NCBI GenBank assembly: GCA_036675505.1
Contig: JAKFEW010000026.1
Location: forward strand, 1-16,521
Direction of reading: 5' to 3'
DNA from: JAKFEW01 sp036675505
Lineage (GTDB): Bacteria > Cyanobacteriota > Sericytochromatia > S15B-MN24 > JAQBPE01
DNA length: 16,521 bases
In this document: positions 1-6,637 of the stretch, in pieces
Layout of the letters: the number at the start of each line of letters is the position of its first letter
How positions within the stretch are numbered: position 1 is the first letter of the stretch
Notes under the pieces: generated by a model
Databases searched by the model: none
Told to the model about the DNA's origin: nothing
Seen by the model: the letters and a program-made list of their open reading frames with translations, nothing else
Position numbers and translations under genes: made by a program

Positions 1-131
1 GGAAGGAGCGCAGCGACTGAAGAGGCGGCTGGAAGGAGCGCAGCGGAGGCCGAAGGCCCAAGCGAAGCGGGATCTGAGATCTCTCTCGTGGGGTGGGTGG
101 GTGGGGCGGCTGGAAGGAGCGCAGCGACTGA
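1..131. repeat. Three copies of a 15-20 bp GC-rich repeat
   Basis: GGAAGGAGCGCAGCG occurs at 1-15, 31-45 and 112-126. In the first and third copies it continues as ACTGA, and it is usually preceded by GCGGCT. The spacing is irregular, so this looks like a clustered dispersed repeat rather than a tandem satellite. Read on the minus strand it is in frame with the metallopeptidase and encodes AALLP-type peptides. A genome-wide count would be needed to know whether it is a REP-like family. Confidence 0.8.
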
Positions 132-683
132 AGGGGCGGCCGCCGGGCCAGGCTCTTCGGACATGCGGGCGTGGTGGGCTTGCGCGATCAGGCGTTGGGC
201 CTTGTAGTCCGGCTCGTGGCGCGCGACGTGCGCCCAGAAGCGGGGCGAATGGTTCGCCTCGAAGAGGTGTGCGAGCTCGTGCAGCACCAGGTACCGCAAC
301 GCGCGCTCGGGCATGCCATCGATCGCAAAGCGCGAGAACGTCAACACGCCTGTGGCCGTGTTCGCCTGGGCCAGGCGCGATCGCCGCGCACTGCCGATCC
401 GCACGCCGCGCAACGGAGCGCGCAGCGTCTCCTCGTTGACGCGCCGAACGTATCCGCCGAACTCGGCCTCGCCCCAGCGGCGGCCATCCCACTCCTCGAG
501 CGGTGGCAGCGTCTCGGAAACCGCATGGTGACGCTCGGCCCAGCGCTCGAACTTCGCGATCGTCTGATCGCGATAGGCCGCAGGCCAATGCTGGGGCATG
601 CGGATCCGTAACACGCCGTTGACCAGCTTGGCGCGCGCTGTGCGCGCAGTGACGAACTCGATCTGCTTTTCCAGCTGCCCCAC
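1..683 (-). CDS. YgjP/DUF45-type zinc metallopeptidase, 3' end outside window
   Basis: Reading the minus strand from a GTG at 683 gives an uninterrupted frame to the window edge (about 227 residues). Its core matches the YgjP-like (DUF45, gluzincin) family: a basic N-terminal part, then ...NTATGVLTFSRFAIDGMPE..., then the zinc site HELAH followed by FEANHSPRFW. The two HExxH histidines and the histidine of NHS are the expected metal ligands, and the HSPRFW signature is typical of YgjP/SprT-like proteins. Family members are predicted cytoplasmic metal-dependent hydrolases; the substrate is unknown. The first in-frame stop upstream is near 766. No ATG occurs before 599, which would remove conserved N-terminal sequence, so GTG 683, preceded by a weak GGTAGG, is preferred. 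After the catalytic domain the frame runs into GC-rich repeats encoding an Ala/Pro/Ser/Leu-rich tail (SVAALLPAA units) with no stop visible. The family is clear; the start and tail are uncertain. Confidence 0.78.
   Translation of the reverse strand, partial: MGQLEKQIEFVTARTARAKLVNGVLRIRMPQHWPAAYRDQTIAKFERWAERHHAVSETLPPLEEWDGRRWGEAEFGGYVRRVNEETLRAPLRGVRIGSARRSRLAQANTATGVLTFSRFAIDGMPERALRYLVLHELAHLFEANHSPRFWAHVARHEPDYKAQRLIAQAHHARMSEEPGPAAAPSVAALLPAAPPTHPTREISDPASLGPSASAALLPAASSVAALL
61..124 (+). repeat. Left arm of an imperfect inverted repeat flanking the metallopeptidase
   Basis: The plus-strand sequence AGCGAAGCGGGATCTGA... GTGGGGTGGGTGGGTGGGGC...GCTGGAA recurs on the opposite strand at about 661-722. 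Exact shared blocks include AGCGGGATCTGA and GGTGGGTGGGGC, with scattered substitutions and one small indel between them. The arm lies inside the 3' part of the open metallopeptidase frame and contains the G-quadruplex motif at 90-106. Confidence 0.75.
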
Positions 684-722
684 CCACCTACCCCACTGAG
701 GGAATTCAGATCCCGCTCCGCT
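661..722 (-). repeat. Right arm of the inverted repeat, overlapping the metallopeptidase start
   Basis: On the minus strand this reads AGCGGAGCGGGATCTGA..., then GTGGGGTAGGTGGGTGGGGC, then AGCTGGAA, pairing with 61-124. The G-tract is interrupted here (GGGG-TA-GG-T-GGG-T-GGGG) compared with the left arm. The proposed GTG start of the metallopeptidase (683) lies inside this arm, so the repeat supplies its first codons and its weak ribosome-binding sequence. Confidence 0.7.
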
Positions 723-735
723 CGACCAGGCCGAT

Positions 736-754
736 CGGCCGGAACATCCGGCCG
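736..754. other. GC-rich inverted repeat (7-bp stem) in the divergent intergenic region
   Basis: CGGCCGG-AACAT-CCGGCCG forms a perfect 7-bp stem with a 5-nt loop. It lies between the minus-strand metallopeptidase and the plus-strand gdhA. It has no T-tract and is upstream of both genes, so it is not an obvious terminator. A protein-binding site or a transcript hairpin is possible; nothing further can be said from sequence. Confidence 0.4.
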
Positions 755-839
755 GCCCCCAATCTTACCGGACAGCCCGGCGAGCAAGGGTGCGATTGAT
801 CACAATTTGCCCTTCACGGCTCGCGAAACGCGTCGAAAC

Positions 840-902
840 GGCCCGTCATCGGCAGGGCAAGGCCCGTTGTCGGCCGGAAAAGGGCCGTGGTACGATCGAG
901 CG
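840..902 (+). repeat. Three degenerate 21-bp tandem units upstream of gdhA
   Basis: Units at 840-860, 861-881 and 882-902 begin GGCCCGTCATCGG, GGCCCGTTGTCGG and GGGCCGTGGTACG. Units 1 and 2 match closely; the third is more diverged and contains the proposed -10 box. The 21-bp period is two helical turns, so the units would lie on one face of the DNA, as binding sites for a multimeric regulator might. Confidence 0.45.
867..896 (+). promoter_or_regulatory. Probable sigma70-type promoter for gdhA
   Basis: TTGTCG at 867-872 and TACGAT at 891-896 are separated by 18 bp, about 60 bp ahead of the gdhA ATG. The -10 is a reasonable match (T A - - A T) and the -35 keeps TTG. The elements sit inside the 21-bp repeat units, which would place any repeat-binding regulator over the polymerase site. 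Confidence 0.4.
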
Positions 903-957
903 AGCCGACGAAGGGGTCGGCGAACCGACCCGCGATGCCGCGACCAGAGGTAAGACG

Positions 958-2220
958 ATGCTGCTGACCGAACCCAAGGCCGAATCCCCACTCGCTGGCG
1001 CGCGCCAACAGCTCGCGAAGGTGATCGACATCATGGGGCTCGGCCAGAGCATGTTCAACCGCCTGGCCCACCCGGACCGGATCGTCACCGTCCACTCGCC
1101 GGTTCGCATGGACGACGGCAGCATCCGCGTCTTCGCCGGTTACCGCGTACAGCACAACAACGCGCTCGGCCCCTACAAGGGCGGCCTGCGGTTCCACCAC
1201 CACGCCGAGATGGATGAGTTCACGGCCCTCGCGATGCTGATGACCTGGAAGTGCGCGCTGGTCGGCCTGCCGTTCGGCGGCGCCAAGGGCGGCATCACGG
1301 TCGACCCCCGCGACCTCTCGATCGGTGAGCTCGAGCGGCTGACCCGCCGTTTCACGTCCGACCTCATCCCGATCATCGATCCGAAGAAGGACATCCCGGC
1401 ACCCGATGTGAACACCGGGCCGCGCGAGATGGCCTGGATCATGGACACCTACAGCGTGAACCAGGGTTTCGCCGTGCCCGGCGTCGTGACCGGCAAGCCG
1501 ATTTGCATCGGTGGCTCGCTCGGCCGTTCCGAGGCGACCGGCCGCGGCGTCACGATCATCCTCGAGGAGACGCTCCGCCATGCCGGCCGCAAGATCCAGG
1601 GCACGACGGTCGCGATCCAGGGCTTCGGCAACGTGGGCGGCGTGACCGCGAATTTGTTGTATCAGATGGGCGCGAAGGTCGTCGCCGTGAGTGACTGGCG
1701 GGGAGGCATCGCCAACGCCGATGGCCTGAACGTGGCCGAGGTGATGGCGCACTACCGCGAGAAGGGCTCGTTCGAGGGCTACGCGGGCGCCGAAGCGATC
1801 TCGAACGCCGACCTGCTCACGATGCCTTGCGAGGTGCTGATCCCCGCGGCGCTCGAGAGCGTCATCACGCCTGAGAACGCCGACCGCATCAAGGCCCAGT
1901 TCATCATCGAGGCGGCCAACGCGCCCACCACGCCCGCGGGCGAAGCCATCCTCGAGAAGCGTGGCGTCACCATCGTGCCGGACATCCTCGCGAACGCCGG
2001 CGGCGTGGTCGTCAGCTATTTCGAGTGGGTTCAGGGCATGAGCCAGCTCTTTTGGACGGAAGAGGAGGTCAACGACCGCCTGCGCCGGGTATTGACCCGC
2101 GCTTTCGCCCAGGTCGCCCAGCATGTCGACAAGCAGCAACTCTCGTTCCGCATGGCGGCGTATTCGGTGGGCGTGGGCGCCGTGGCCGAGGCCACGCGTG
2201 TCCGCGGCCTCTACCCCTAA
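958..2220 (+). CDS. gdhA: Glutamate dehydrogenase (Glu/Leu/Phe/Val dehydrogenase family)
   Basis: Catalyses reversible oxidative deamination of L-glutamate to 2-oxoglutarate and ammonia in the cytoplasm. From ATG 958 the protein is 420 residues, the normal length for the hexameric 45-kDa class. Visible family motifs are GPYKGGLRFH (Lys74), LMTWKCA (Lys98, matching the catalytic lysine), GGAKGG (Lys110, substrate site), PAPDVNTG (Asp150) and the Rossmann motif GFGNVG at 222-227, followed near the C-terminus by LANAGGVVVSYFEW. The frame is open back to 790, but those extra 56 residues are not family-like and ATG 958 has AGAGG just upstream, so the shorter start is preferred. Cofactor preference (NAD or NADP) was not determined. 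It is followed after 3 bp by a small membrane-protein gene and is probably the first gene of that transcript. Confidence 0.95.
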   Translation: MLLTEPKAESPLAGARQQLAKVIDIMGLGQSMFNRLAHPDRIVTVHSPVRMDDGSIRVFAGYRVQHNNALGPYKGGLRFHHHAEMDEFTALAMLMTWKCALVGLPFGGAKGGITVDPRDLSIGELERLTRRFTSDLIPIIDPKKDIPAPDVNTGPREMAWIMDTYSVNQGFAVPGVVTGKPICIGGSLGRSEATGRGVTIILEETLRHAGRKIQGTTVAIQGFGNVGGVTANLLYQMGAKVVAVSDWRGGIANADGLNVAEVMAHYREKGSFEGYAGAEAISNADLLTMPCEVLIPAALESVITPENADRIKAQFIIEAANAPTTPAGEAILEKRGVTIVPDILANAGGVVVSYFEWVQGMSQLFWTEEEVNDRLRRVLTRAFAQVAQHVDKQQLSFRMAAYSVGVGAVAEATRVRGLYP

Positions 2221-2223
2221 CCC

Positions 2224-2523
2224 ATGCTAACGGCCGCACTCAGCCTCGCCGCAGGCGTGCTCGCGACGCTCGCGGCGCTGGCTATGCGGCGGCCGCTGGT
2301 GGCTCGGCTCGGGCCGGGATACGCTGGCCGCTTCCTCGCGACCCAGGCGATCGCCATCAACCTCGCGCTCTTCTTCGTGGTCCAGGCCACGGCCGGTTGG
2401 CTCGGCCTGAGCGGCGGCGCCACCGACCAATGGCTGCCGGTGGCCTATGGCCTGCTGTTCTTCATGTACAGCATGTCGAACATCGACTGGACCGCGAGGA
2501 AATTTCATGACTTCGAGGGCTGA
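2224..2523 (+). CDS. Small hydrophobic membrane protein, function unknown
   Basis: A 99-residue protein with about three hydrophobic stretches (roughly residues 2-22, 41-62 and 70-88) ending in a charged tail (IDWTARKFHDFEG), consistent with a small inner-membrane protein. I do not recognise a family. The ATG lies 3 bp after the gdhA stop with no good Shine-Dalgarno, so translation would probably be coupled to gdhA. Its last 17 bp overlap the start of the next gene in another frame. The hydrophobic pattern and tight packing support it being real; the missing ribosome-binding site is the main doubt. Confidence 0.6.
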   Translation: MLTAALSLAAGVLATLAALAMRRPLVARLGPGYAGRFLATQAIAINLALFFVVQATAGWLGLSGGATDQWLPVAYGLLFFMYSMSNIDWTARKFHDFEG

Positions 2524-3325
2524 GCGCCTCGCGATCGCCGCGCTCGTCGCACCGGCCATCTTCGCGGCCGGTCCCGCCCTCGCCGGCCCGATCGGCATGC
2601 GCCCGCTCGGCGCGGACCACGACTCGGCCCGCACGGTCGGCAACAAGAATTGGGCCTTCGAGGCCGGAGGCTGGCTGCCGACCTTTCAGGGCCTGCCGAC
2701 GACCGCCCGCTCGGAAGACGCCGAGGTCCTATCCCGGTGGCAGCAACTGCCCGCCTGGCCGAGCCTACGCGCCCAGTACGGCTGGGGCGACAACAACGAG
2801 CTGGTGGCGGCGCTCGGTCCTGAAGTCACGGCGGCCTACCGGAAGTTCTTCATCCGCGCGGACGCACCCTGGGGCGGCGAGTACCTCCAGGCGCTCATGC
2901 AGTTCGGCGGCGGCTACCACCTCGCTTCCCGCAAGCCGATGATGTACGTCAAGCTGCCCGCCATCTACGAGCGCGGCGACTGGACGTTCCATATCGCGGG
3001 TGGTGGCTACTACCTCTGGAACGACCAGCCGATCGTGGACGGCAACTTCGGCATGGAGTATCGGCCGATCCCGATGCTGCACCTCGGCGTTCACACCCAC
3101 CTGCGCATGGACGCCAAGAAGGTGACGCCCATGGACGGCTCATGGTCCTTCGGCGGCGGCGTGCGCTTCCAGCCGCTTCCCTGGGCGTGTGCCCAGGTCG
3201 AGGTGGTGCAAGACGGCGGCCCACCTACGCCGAAGCCTGGTGAGGCGACCGGCGTCTCCGCGGCCCGCCCGAGCATCGAGATCCCGCACCAGGCGCTGCG
3301 GGCCTCGATCACGACCTACTGGTAG
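2507..3325 (+). CDS. Exported protein, probable outer-membrane beta-barrel
   Basis: 272 residues from ATG 2507, chosen because GAGGA lies just upstream and the N-terminus is then a clean signal peptide (MTSRAERLA, a hydrophobic Ala-rich core, predicted cleavage after ALA near residue 26). The mature part is rich in alternating aromatic/glycine strands (YLQALMQFGGGYHLA, WTFHIAGGGYYLW, GSWSFGGGVRFQP) and ends ASITTYW, an aromatic C-terminus of the kind used by outer-membrane barrels. No enzymatic motif is visible and no named family was recognised. It overlaps the small membrane gene by 17 bp and probably belongs to the gdhA transcript. The barrel assignment is inferred from composition. Confidence 0.7.
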   Translation: MTSRAERLAIAALVAPAIFAAGPALAGPIGMRPLGADHDSARTVGNKNWAFEAGGWLPTFQGLPTTARSEDAEVLSRWQQLPAWPSLRAQYGWGDNNELVAALGPEVTAAYRKFFIRADAPWGGEYLQALMQFGGGYHLASRKPMMYVKLPAIYERGDWTFHIAGGGYYLWNDQPIVDGNFGMEYRPIPMLHLGVHTHLRMDAKKVTPMDGSWSFGGGVRFQPLPWACAQVEVVQDGGPPTPKPGEATGVSAARPSIEIPHQALRASITTYW

Positions 3326-3342
3326 CTCACTGACCCGTGAGC
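3325..3342. terminator. Short stem-loop at a convergent gene junction
   Basis: GCTCAC-TGACCC-GTGAGC can fold into a 6-bp stem. It overlaps the stop of the upstream plus-strand gene and the last codons of the minus-strand gene, whose ends are only 1 bp apart. No T-tract is present on either side, so a role as a bidirectional terminator is possible but weak. Confidence 0.3.
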
Positions 3343-4859
3343 GCCAGGTTGTTGCGGTTGAGGTAGAGTCGGTACTGGCGGTTCACCGACAGCGAGACCT
3401 GGCGGTGCCAGACCATGTAACGACCGGGCTCCTCGTAGACGCCGATCAGGTAGAAGTCACCCTCGGGCAGCGCCTGGAACTTGAATCGGCCGAACTTGTC
3501 GGACTCGATGCCGCTCACGATCTTGCCGGTCTTGATGAGGTTCCAGATGCGCGCACGGTGACGCTGCTTCGCGGCTTCGGATTGCGCCTTCGTCAGGGTC
3601 TGCGTGCCGGCCATCAAGGACGGCTCGAGCGGCTCGGCGGAAACGTAGAACTGAACACCGTGCAGGTACTGGATCTCACCGCTTTCGGAGCGGAAGTAGC
3701 TCACCAGGCCCACGATCGAAGCGGAACCGGTCTTGCCGATCGGCACGTTCACGGACGGCGTACGCGGCGTCGGCGTGGGCTTCACAGCAGGCTTCGGCGA
3801 GGGCTTCGGTGAGGGCTTCGGCGTCGGACGCGGCGTGGCCATCGGCGTCGGCGTGGGCTTCGGCGTCGGTTTGGGCGTCGGTTTGGGCGTGGGCTTCGGC
3901 GTGGGCTTGGGCGTCGGCTTCGGCGTGGGCTTCGGCGTGGGCTTCGGCGTCGGCGTGGGCGTCGCGGTCGGACGAGGTGTCGGCGTGGGCCTGGCAGTCG
4001 GCTGAGCGGTGGGCTTCGGTGTGGGCTTCGGTGTGGGCTTCGGCGTGGGCTTCGGTGTGGGCTTCGGCGTGGGCTTCGGCGTGGGCTTTGGCGTGGGCTT
4101 GGCGGTAGGCTTGGGCGTCGGCCTGGCCGTCGGCATCGGCGTCGGTTTGGCCGTGGGCTTGGGTGTCGGCCTGGCGGTGGGCTCCGCGGTCGGCGCGGTC
4201 GATGCCGCGACCGCGGGCGAGGCCGCTGGCGATGCTGTGGCCGCGAGGCCCGTGAGGGTCCGCAGTGCCGGGTAATACAGCACCTGCACCAGCGTGTCGC
4301 TCTTGGTGTCGAAAGTCAGGTCGTAGGCCCAGCGCGCGTAGATGTAGCGCTCCGTGCCGCCTTCCTCGGGGATCTTGTAATCCGGGTTGCCCAGCTTGCC
4401 GGTGACCTGGGCGCGCTTCATTTCCATGCGCACGCCGCCCGTCAGGGCCTCGGGGAACGAGGGCAGGAAGAGGACGGCCTCGACGCGGCCGCCACGATCC
4501 ACGCCGATCAGCAGCGACTCACGCTGGTAGAACAGCCATTGGAGAGGCTTCTGGCCCGGCAGGTTGTAAATCGTCTGGAAATCGGTGGTTTGCTCTGGCG
4601 TGCCGAAGCGCTTCACCACGTCTGCGCGCTTCAGGCCAACCATGCCCATGACCTCGCGCGTCGGCCGGGCCGCGAGCAGCATGGGCGTGAGCGACGCCTC
4701 GGTCGTCGTGGCCGCGTCCGCCACGGGGGGCTCGGCCCAGGCCGGCGCCGCCAGAGGTCCCGCGGCGATCACGACGGCGATCGCCGCCACGAGCGCGGCG
4801 GCGCGGCCGGCGCTCGGCAAGCGGAGGGGGGCGAGGAGTCGGGATGCGTGGGCGGTCAT
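3327..4859 (-). CDS. Secreted protein with two globular domains joined by a Pro-Thr-Pro-Lys linker
   Basis: 510 residues from ATG 4859. A TTG seven codons upstream is in frame, but GCGGAG fits the ATG. The N-terminus is a long signal peptide ending in AWA before EPP (about residue 43). The N-domain (about 60-195) has two related halves, VGLKRADVVKRFGTPEQ... and MEMKRAQVTGKLGNPDY..., each followed by strand-rich sequence. That recalls the SmpA/OmlA (BamE-like) fold, but this is inference. About 140 residues of TPKP-type repeats follow. The C-domain (about the last 140) includes SDKFGRFKFQALPEGDFYLIGVYEEPG, typical of carboxypeptidase-regulatory/SpaA-like beta-sandwich domains. Likely periplasmic or surface-attached; the basic extended linker could cross or bind peptidoglycan. 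It is divergent from the amylase lipoprotein. Function unknown. Confidence 0.8.
   Translation of the reverse strand: MTAHASRLLAPLRLPSAGRAAALVAAIAVVIAAGPLAAPAWAEPPVADAATTTEASLTPMLLAARPTREVMGMVGLKRADVVKRFGTPEQTTDFQTIYNLPGQKPLQWLFYQRESLLIGVDRGGRVEAVLFLPSFPEALTGGVRMEMKRAQVTGKLGNPDYKIPEEGGTERYIYARWAYDLTFDTKSDTLVQVLYYPALRTLTGLAATASPAASPAVAASTAPTAEPTARPTPKPTAKPTPMPTARPTPKPTAKPTPKPTPKPTPKPTPKPTPKPTPKPTPKPTAQPTARPTPTPRPTATPTPTPKPTPKPTPKPTPKPTPKPTPKPTPKPTPKPTPTPMATPRPTPKPSPKPSPKPAVKPTPTPRTPSVNVPIGKTGSASIVGLVSYFRSESGEIQYLHGVQFYVSAEPLEPSLMAGTQTLTKAQSEAAKQRHRARIWNLIKTGKIVSGIESDKFGRFKFQALPEGDFYLIGVYEEPGRYMVWHRQVSLSVNRQYRLYLNRNNLALTGQ
3760..4190 (-). repeat. 12-bp tandem repeat encoding Pro-Thr-Pro-Lys
   Basis: Within the secreted protein, the plus strand repeats GTGGGCTTCGGC (minus: PTPK) with mostly third-position changes. 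Near-perfect tracts lie at about 4010-4120 and 3840-3955, separated by a degenerate stretch with Arg, Ala and Gln substitutions (TAQPTARPTPTPRP). Arrays of this kind change copy number easily by slippage, in 4-residue steps that preserve the frame. Confidence 0.9.
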
Positions 4860-5040
4860 AGCTGAAGTCTCCGCAGGCAAGACAACCCGATGCTATCATC
4901 CGCGGAAGCACCGTTCTGTGACCGATACCGCCCGTTCCGGAGAGCAGGGCCACTGTCTTAAGGTAAATTTGAGGTAAGGCCGTGATGAAGGTGGCTATAA
5001 AAATACCAGTCTTGACACCCCATTAAAGGGAGCCCAGCCG
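4860..5040. promoter_or_regulatory. Divergent intergenic region between the PTPK protein and the amylase
   Basis: This 181-bp stretch is more AT-rich than its surroundings and must carry promoters for both genes. On the plus strand TATAAA at 4995-5000 is a candidate -10, with TTGAGG at 4969-4974 as a poorly spaced -35. A perfect TTGACA lies at 5012-5017 but is too close to the amylase ATG to have a usable -10. AAAGGGAG at about 5025-5032 is a good ribosome-binding site for the amylase. No riboswitch-like structure was recognised. Confidence 0.35.
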
Positions 5041-6606
5041 ATGGCCCGAAACTCGTTCCGCACGCCCCGCGCCTTTGCAGCCGCTCTGATCGCCGGCCTC
5101 CTGGCCGTGAGCGGCTGTGGCAGCGGGCCGATCGCAAACGCGGCCGGCGCCCAGCCGATGGTCGTCGCAGACGCCGAGGCCCGCACGCGCACGCTCGAAT
5201 CGTGGCGCGACGACGTGATCTACTTCGTGCTGACGGACCGCTTCCACAACGGCAACCGCAGCAACGACAAGGATGTGAAGCCGAACGACCCGCACGCCTA
5301 CCATGGCGGCGACCTCGACGGCGTCATCCAGAAGCTGCCCTACATCAAGGAGCTTGGCGCAACCGCCATCTGGATCACCCCCGTCAACGACAACAAAGAC
5401 GACGCGCTGGTCAACAAGTACTGGGGCTTCCACGGCTATTGGACCAAGGACTTCGACTCGGTCGACGAGCACCTCGGCGATGAGGCCAAGTTCAAGCAGC
5501 TCGTGCGCGAGGCCCATGCGATGGGCATCAAGGTCGTGCTCGACATCGTCATCAACCACGCCGGCTACGACTCGCCGATGGCGAAGGACCCGAAGTACCA
5601 CGATTGGTTCCACCACAACGGCAACGTCCAGAACTGGGAGGACCAGGGCCAGCTGGAATACCACGACATCCATGGCCTGCCTGACTTCAACACCGAGAAC
5701 CCGGAAGTCATCAAGTTCATGGAGGACACCTGGAGCGGCTGGATCAAGCGCGCGAACCTCGACGGCTTCCGCATCGACACCGTCAAGCACGTACCGATGA
5801 AGTTCTGGAGCAAGTTCAACGCGACCATCAAGCAGCGCGCCCCTGGCAACTTCCTGCTGCTCGGCGAGGTGTTGCACGGCGACGCGGGTTACGTCGGCGC
5901 CTACACCAAAGAAGGCAAGTTCGACTCGGTCTTCGACTTCCCGATGTACTTCACGATGGCCGACGTCTTCGCACGCGGCCAGTCGATGCGCAAGCTGGGC
6001 GATCGCCTGAAAAACGACGGCGCCTACGGCAACCCCGACCTGCTCGCGCCGTTCCTCGACAACCACGACGTGCCCCGCTTCCTGAGCACCGCCGGTGGCG
6101 ACGAGCGTAAGCTGCGCCTCGCGCTCGCGTTCCTGCTGACGATGCGCGGCATCCCCACGATCTACTACGGCACCGAGAACGGCATGAAGGGCGCCGGGGA
6201 GCCGGAAAACCGCGAAGACATGAAGTTCGGCTCCAACCCTTCGCTCACGAACTACGTGCGCAAGCTCACCTCGTTGCGCCGCGAGCACGCGCCGCTGCGC
6301 CGCGGCCGCATGCTCGAGATGTGGCAGGACGACGAGGTCTACGGCTTCTCGCGCCTGGGCGCGAGTAAAGCCGACACCAGCGAGGAAGTCGTGGTCTTCC
6401 TGAACAACTCGGGCCGCGAGGAACGCCGCCACGTGCCACTGCGCGCCGAGAGCAAGCTCGCGGACGGCGCCGTGCTTGTGGATCAGCTGAACGGCAGCCG
6501 GGTGACGGTGGCGAACCGGCACCTGGACATCGTCCTGGGCCCGAAGGAAGCCAAGGTCTTCATTGTCGGCCAGGCACGCCAGACGACCAAGCCGCGTAAG
6601 CGCTAG
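5041..6606 (+). CDS. GH13 alpha-amylase family lipoprotein
   Basis: 521-residue glycoside hydrolase expected to cleave alpha-1,4 glucans outside the cytoplasmic membrane. The N-terminus is a lipoprotein signal with lipobox VSGC (Cys26). The (beta/alpha)8 domain begins around DVIYFVLTDRFHNG, and the four GH13 regions are intact: DIVINH (168-173), GFRIDTVKH with nucleophile Asp246, LLGEVLHG with acid/base Glu276, and FLDNHD with Asp343. The last ~100 residues form the usual C-terminal beta-domain. Whether it is an alpha-amylase, a maltogenic enzyme or a glucanotransferase cannot be decided from motifs. ATG 5041 follows AAAGGGAG. It is transcribed away from the PTPK gene, and no maltose transporter or other glycan gene is nearby, so it appears to stand alone. 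Confidence 0.92.
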   Translation: MARNSFRTPRAFAAALIAGLLAVSGCGSGPIANAAGAQPMVVADAEARTRTLESWRDDVIYFVLTDRFHNGNRSNDKDVKPNDPHAYHGGDLDGVIQKLPYIKELGATAIWITPVNDNKDDALVNKYWGFHGYWTKDFDSVDEHLGDEAKFKQLVREAHAMGIKVVLDIVINHAGYDSPMAKDPKYHDWFHHNGNVQNWEDQGQLEYHDIHGLPDFNTENPEVIKFMEDTWSGWIKRANLDGFRIDTVKHVPMKFWSKFNATIKQRAPGNFLLLGEVLHGDAGYVGAYTKEGKFDSVFDFPMYFTMADVFARGQSMRKLGDRLKNDGAYGNPDLLAPFLDNHDVPRFLSTAGGDERKLRLALAFLLTMRGIPTIYYGTENGMKGAGEPENREDMKFGSNPSLTNYVRKLTSLRREHAPLRRGRMLEMWQDDEVYGFSRLGASKADTSEEVVVFLNNSGREERRHVPLRAESKLADGAVLVDQLNGSRVTVANRHLDIVLGPKEAKVFIVGQARQTTKPRKR

Positions 6607-6620
6607 AAGGGCCGCCAACC

Positions 6621-6629
6621 TGATATAAT
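6621..6629 (+). promoter_or_regulatory. Perfect extended -10 promoter for ald
   Basis: TGATATAAT matches the extended -10 consensus (TGnTATAAT) exactly. No good -35 is seen about 17 bp upstream (CGCTAG at 6601-6606, in the amylase 3' end), which is tolerated when the extended element is present. Transcription would start near 6636, giving a leader of about 60 nt. Confidence 0.6.
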
Positions 6630-6637
6630 CACGGACC

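Noticed and set aside
341..787. 148-codon minus-strand frame over the metallopeptidase region
   Set aside because: Arg/Ser-rich shadow; the metallopeptidase frame in the same strand carries HELAH...NHSPRFW and runs through the same bases.
793..806. TTGATCACAA as a CRP-type site near gdhA
   Set aside because: Only one half-site-like core is present, without the TGTGA-N6-TCACA spacing; TGATCA palindromes occur often by chance.
814..2139. Long minus-strand open frame antisense to gdhA
   Set aside because: gdhA on the plus strand has complete family motifs; long antisense frames are expected in GC-rich coding DNA and this one has no recognisable domain.
3760..4190. CRISPR-like array in the repeat region
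   Set aside because: Units are contiguous 12-bp coding repeats with no unique spacers.
3733..4275. Plus-strand Gly-Phe-Gly-Val repeat proteins
   Set aside because: They are the complement of the PTPK-coding tandem repeat; the minus-strand gene has a signal peptide and folded end domains.
5012..5017. Perfect TTGACA as the -35 of the amylase promoter
   Set aside because: A -10 at normal spacing would fall at the ribosome-binding site and start codon; nothing there resembles TATAAT.
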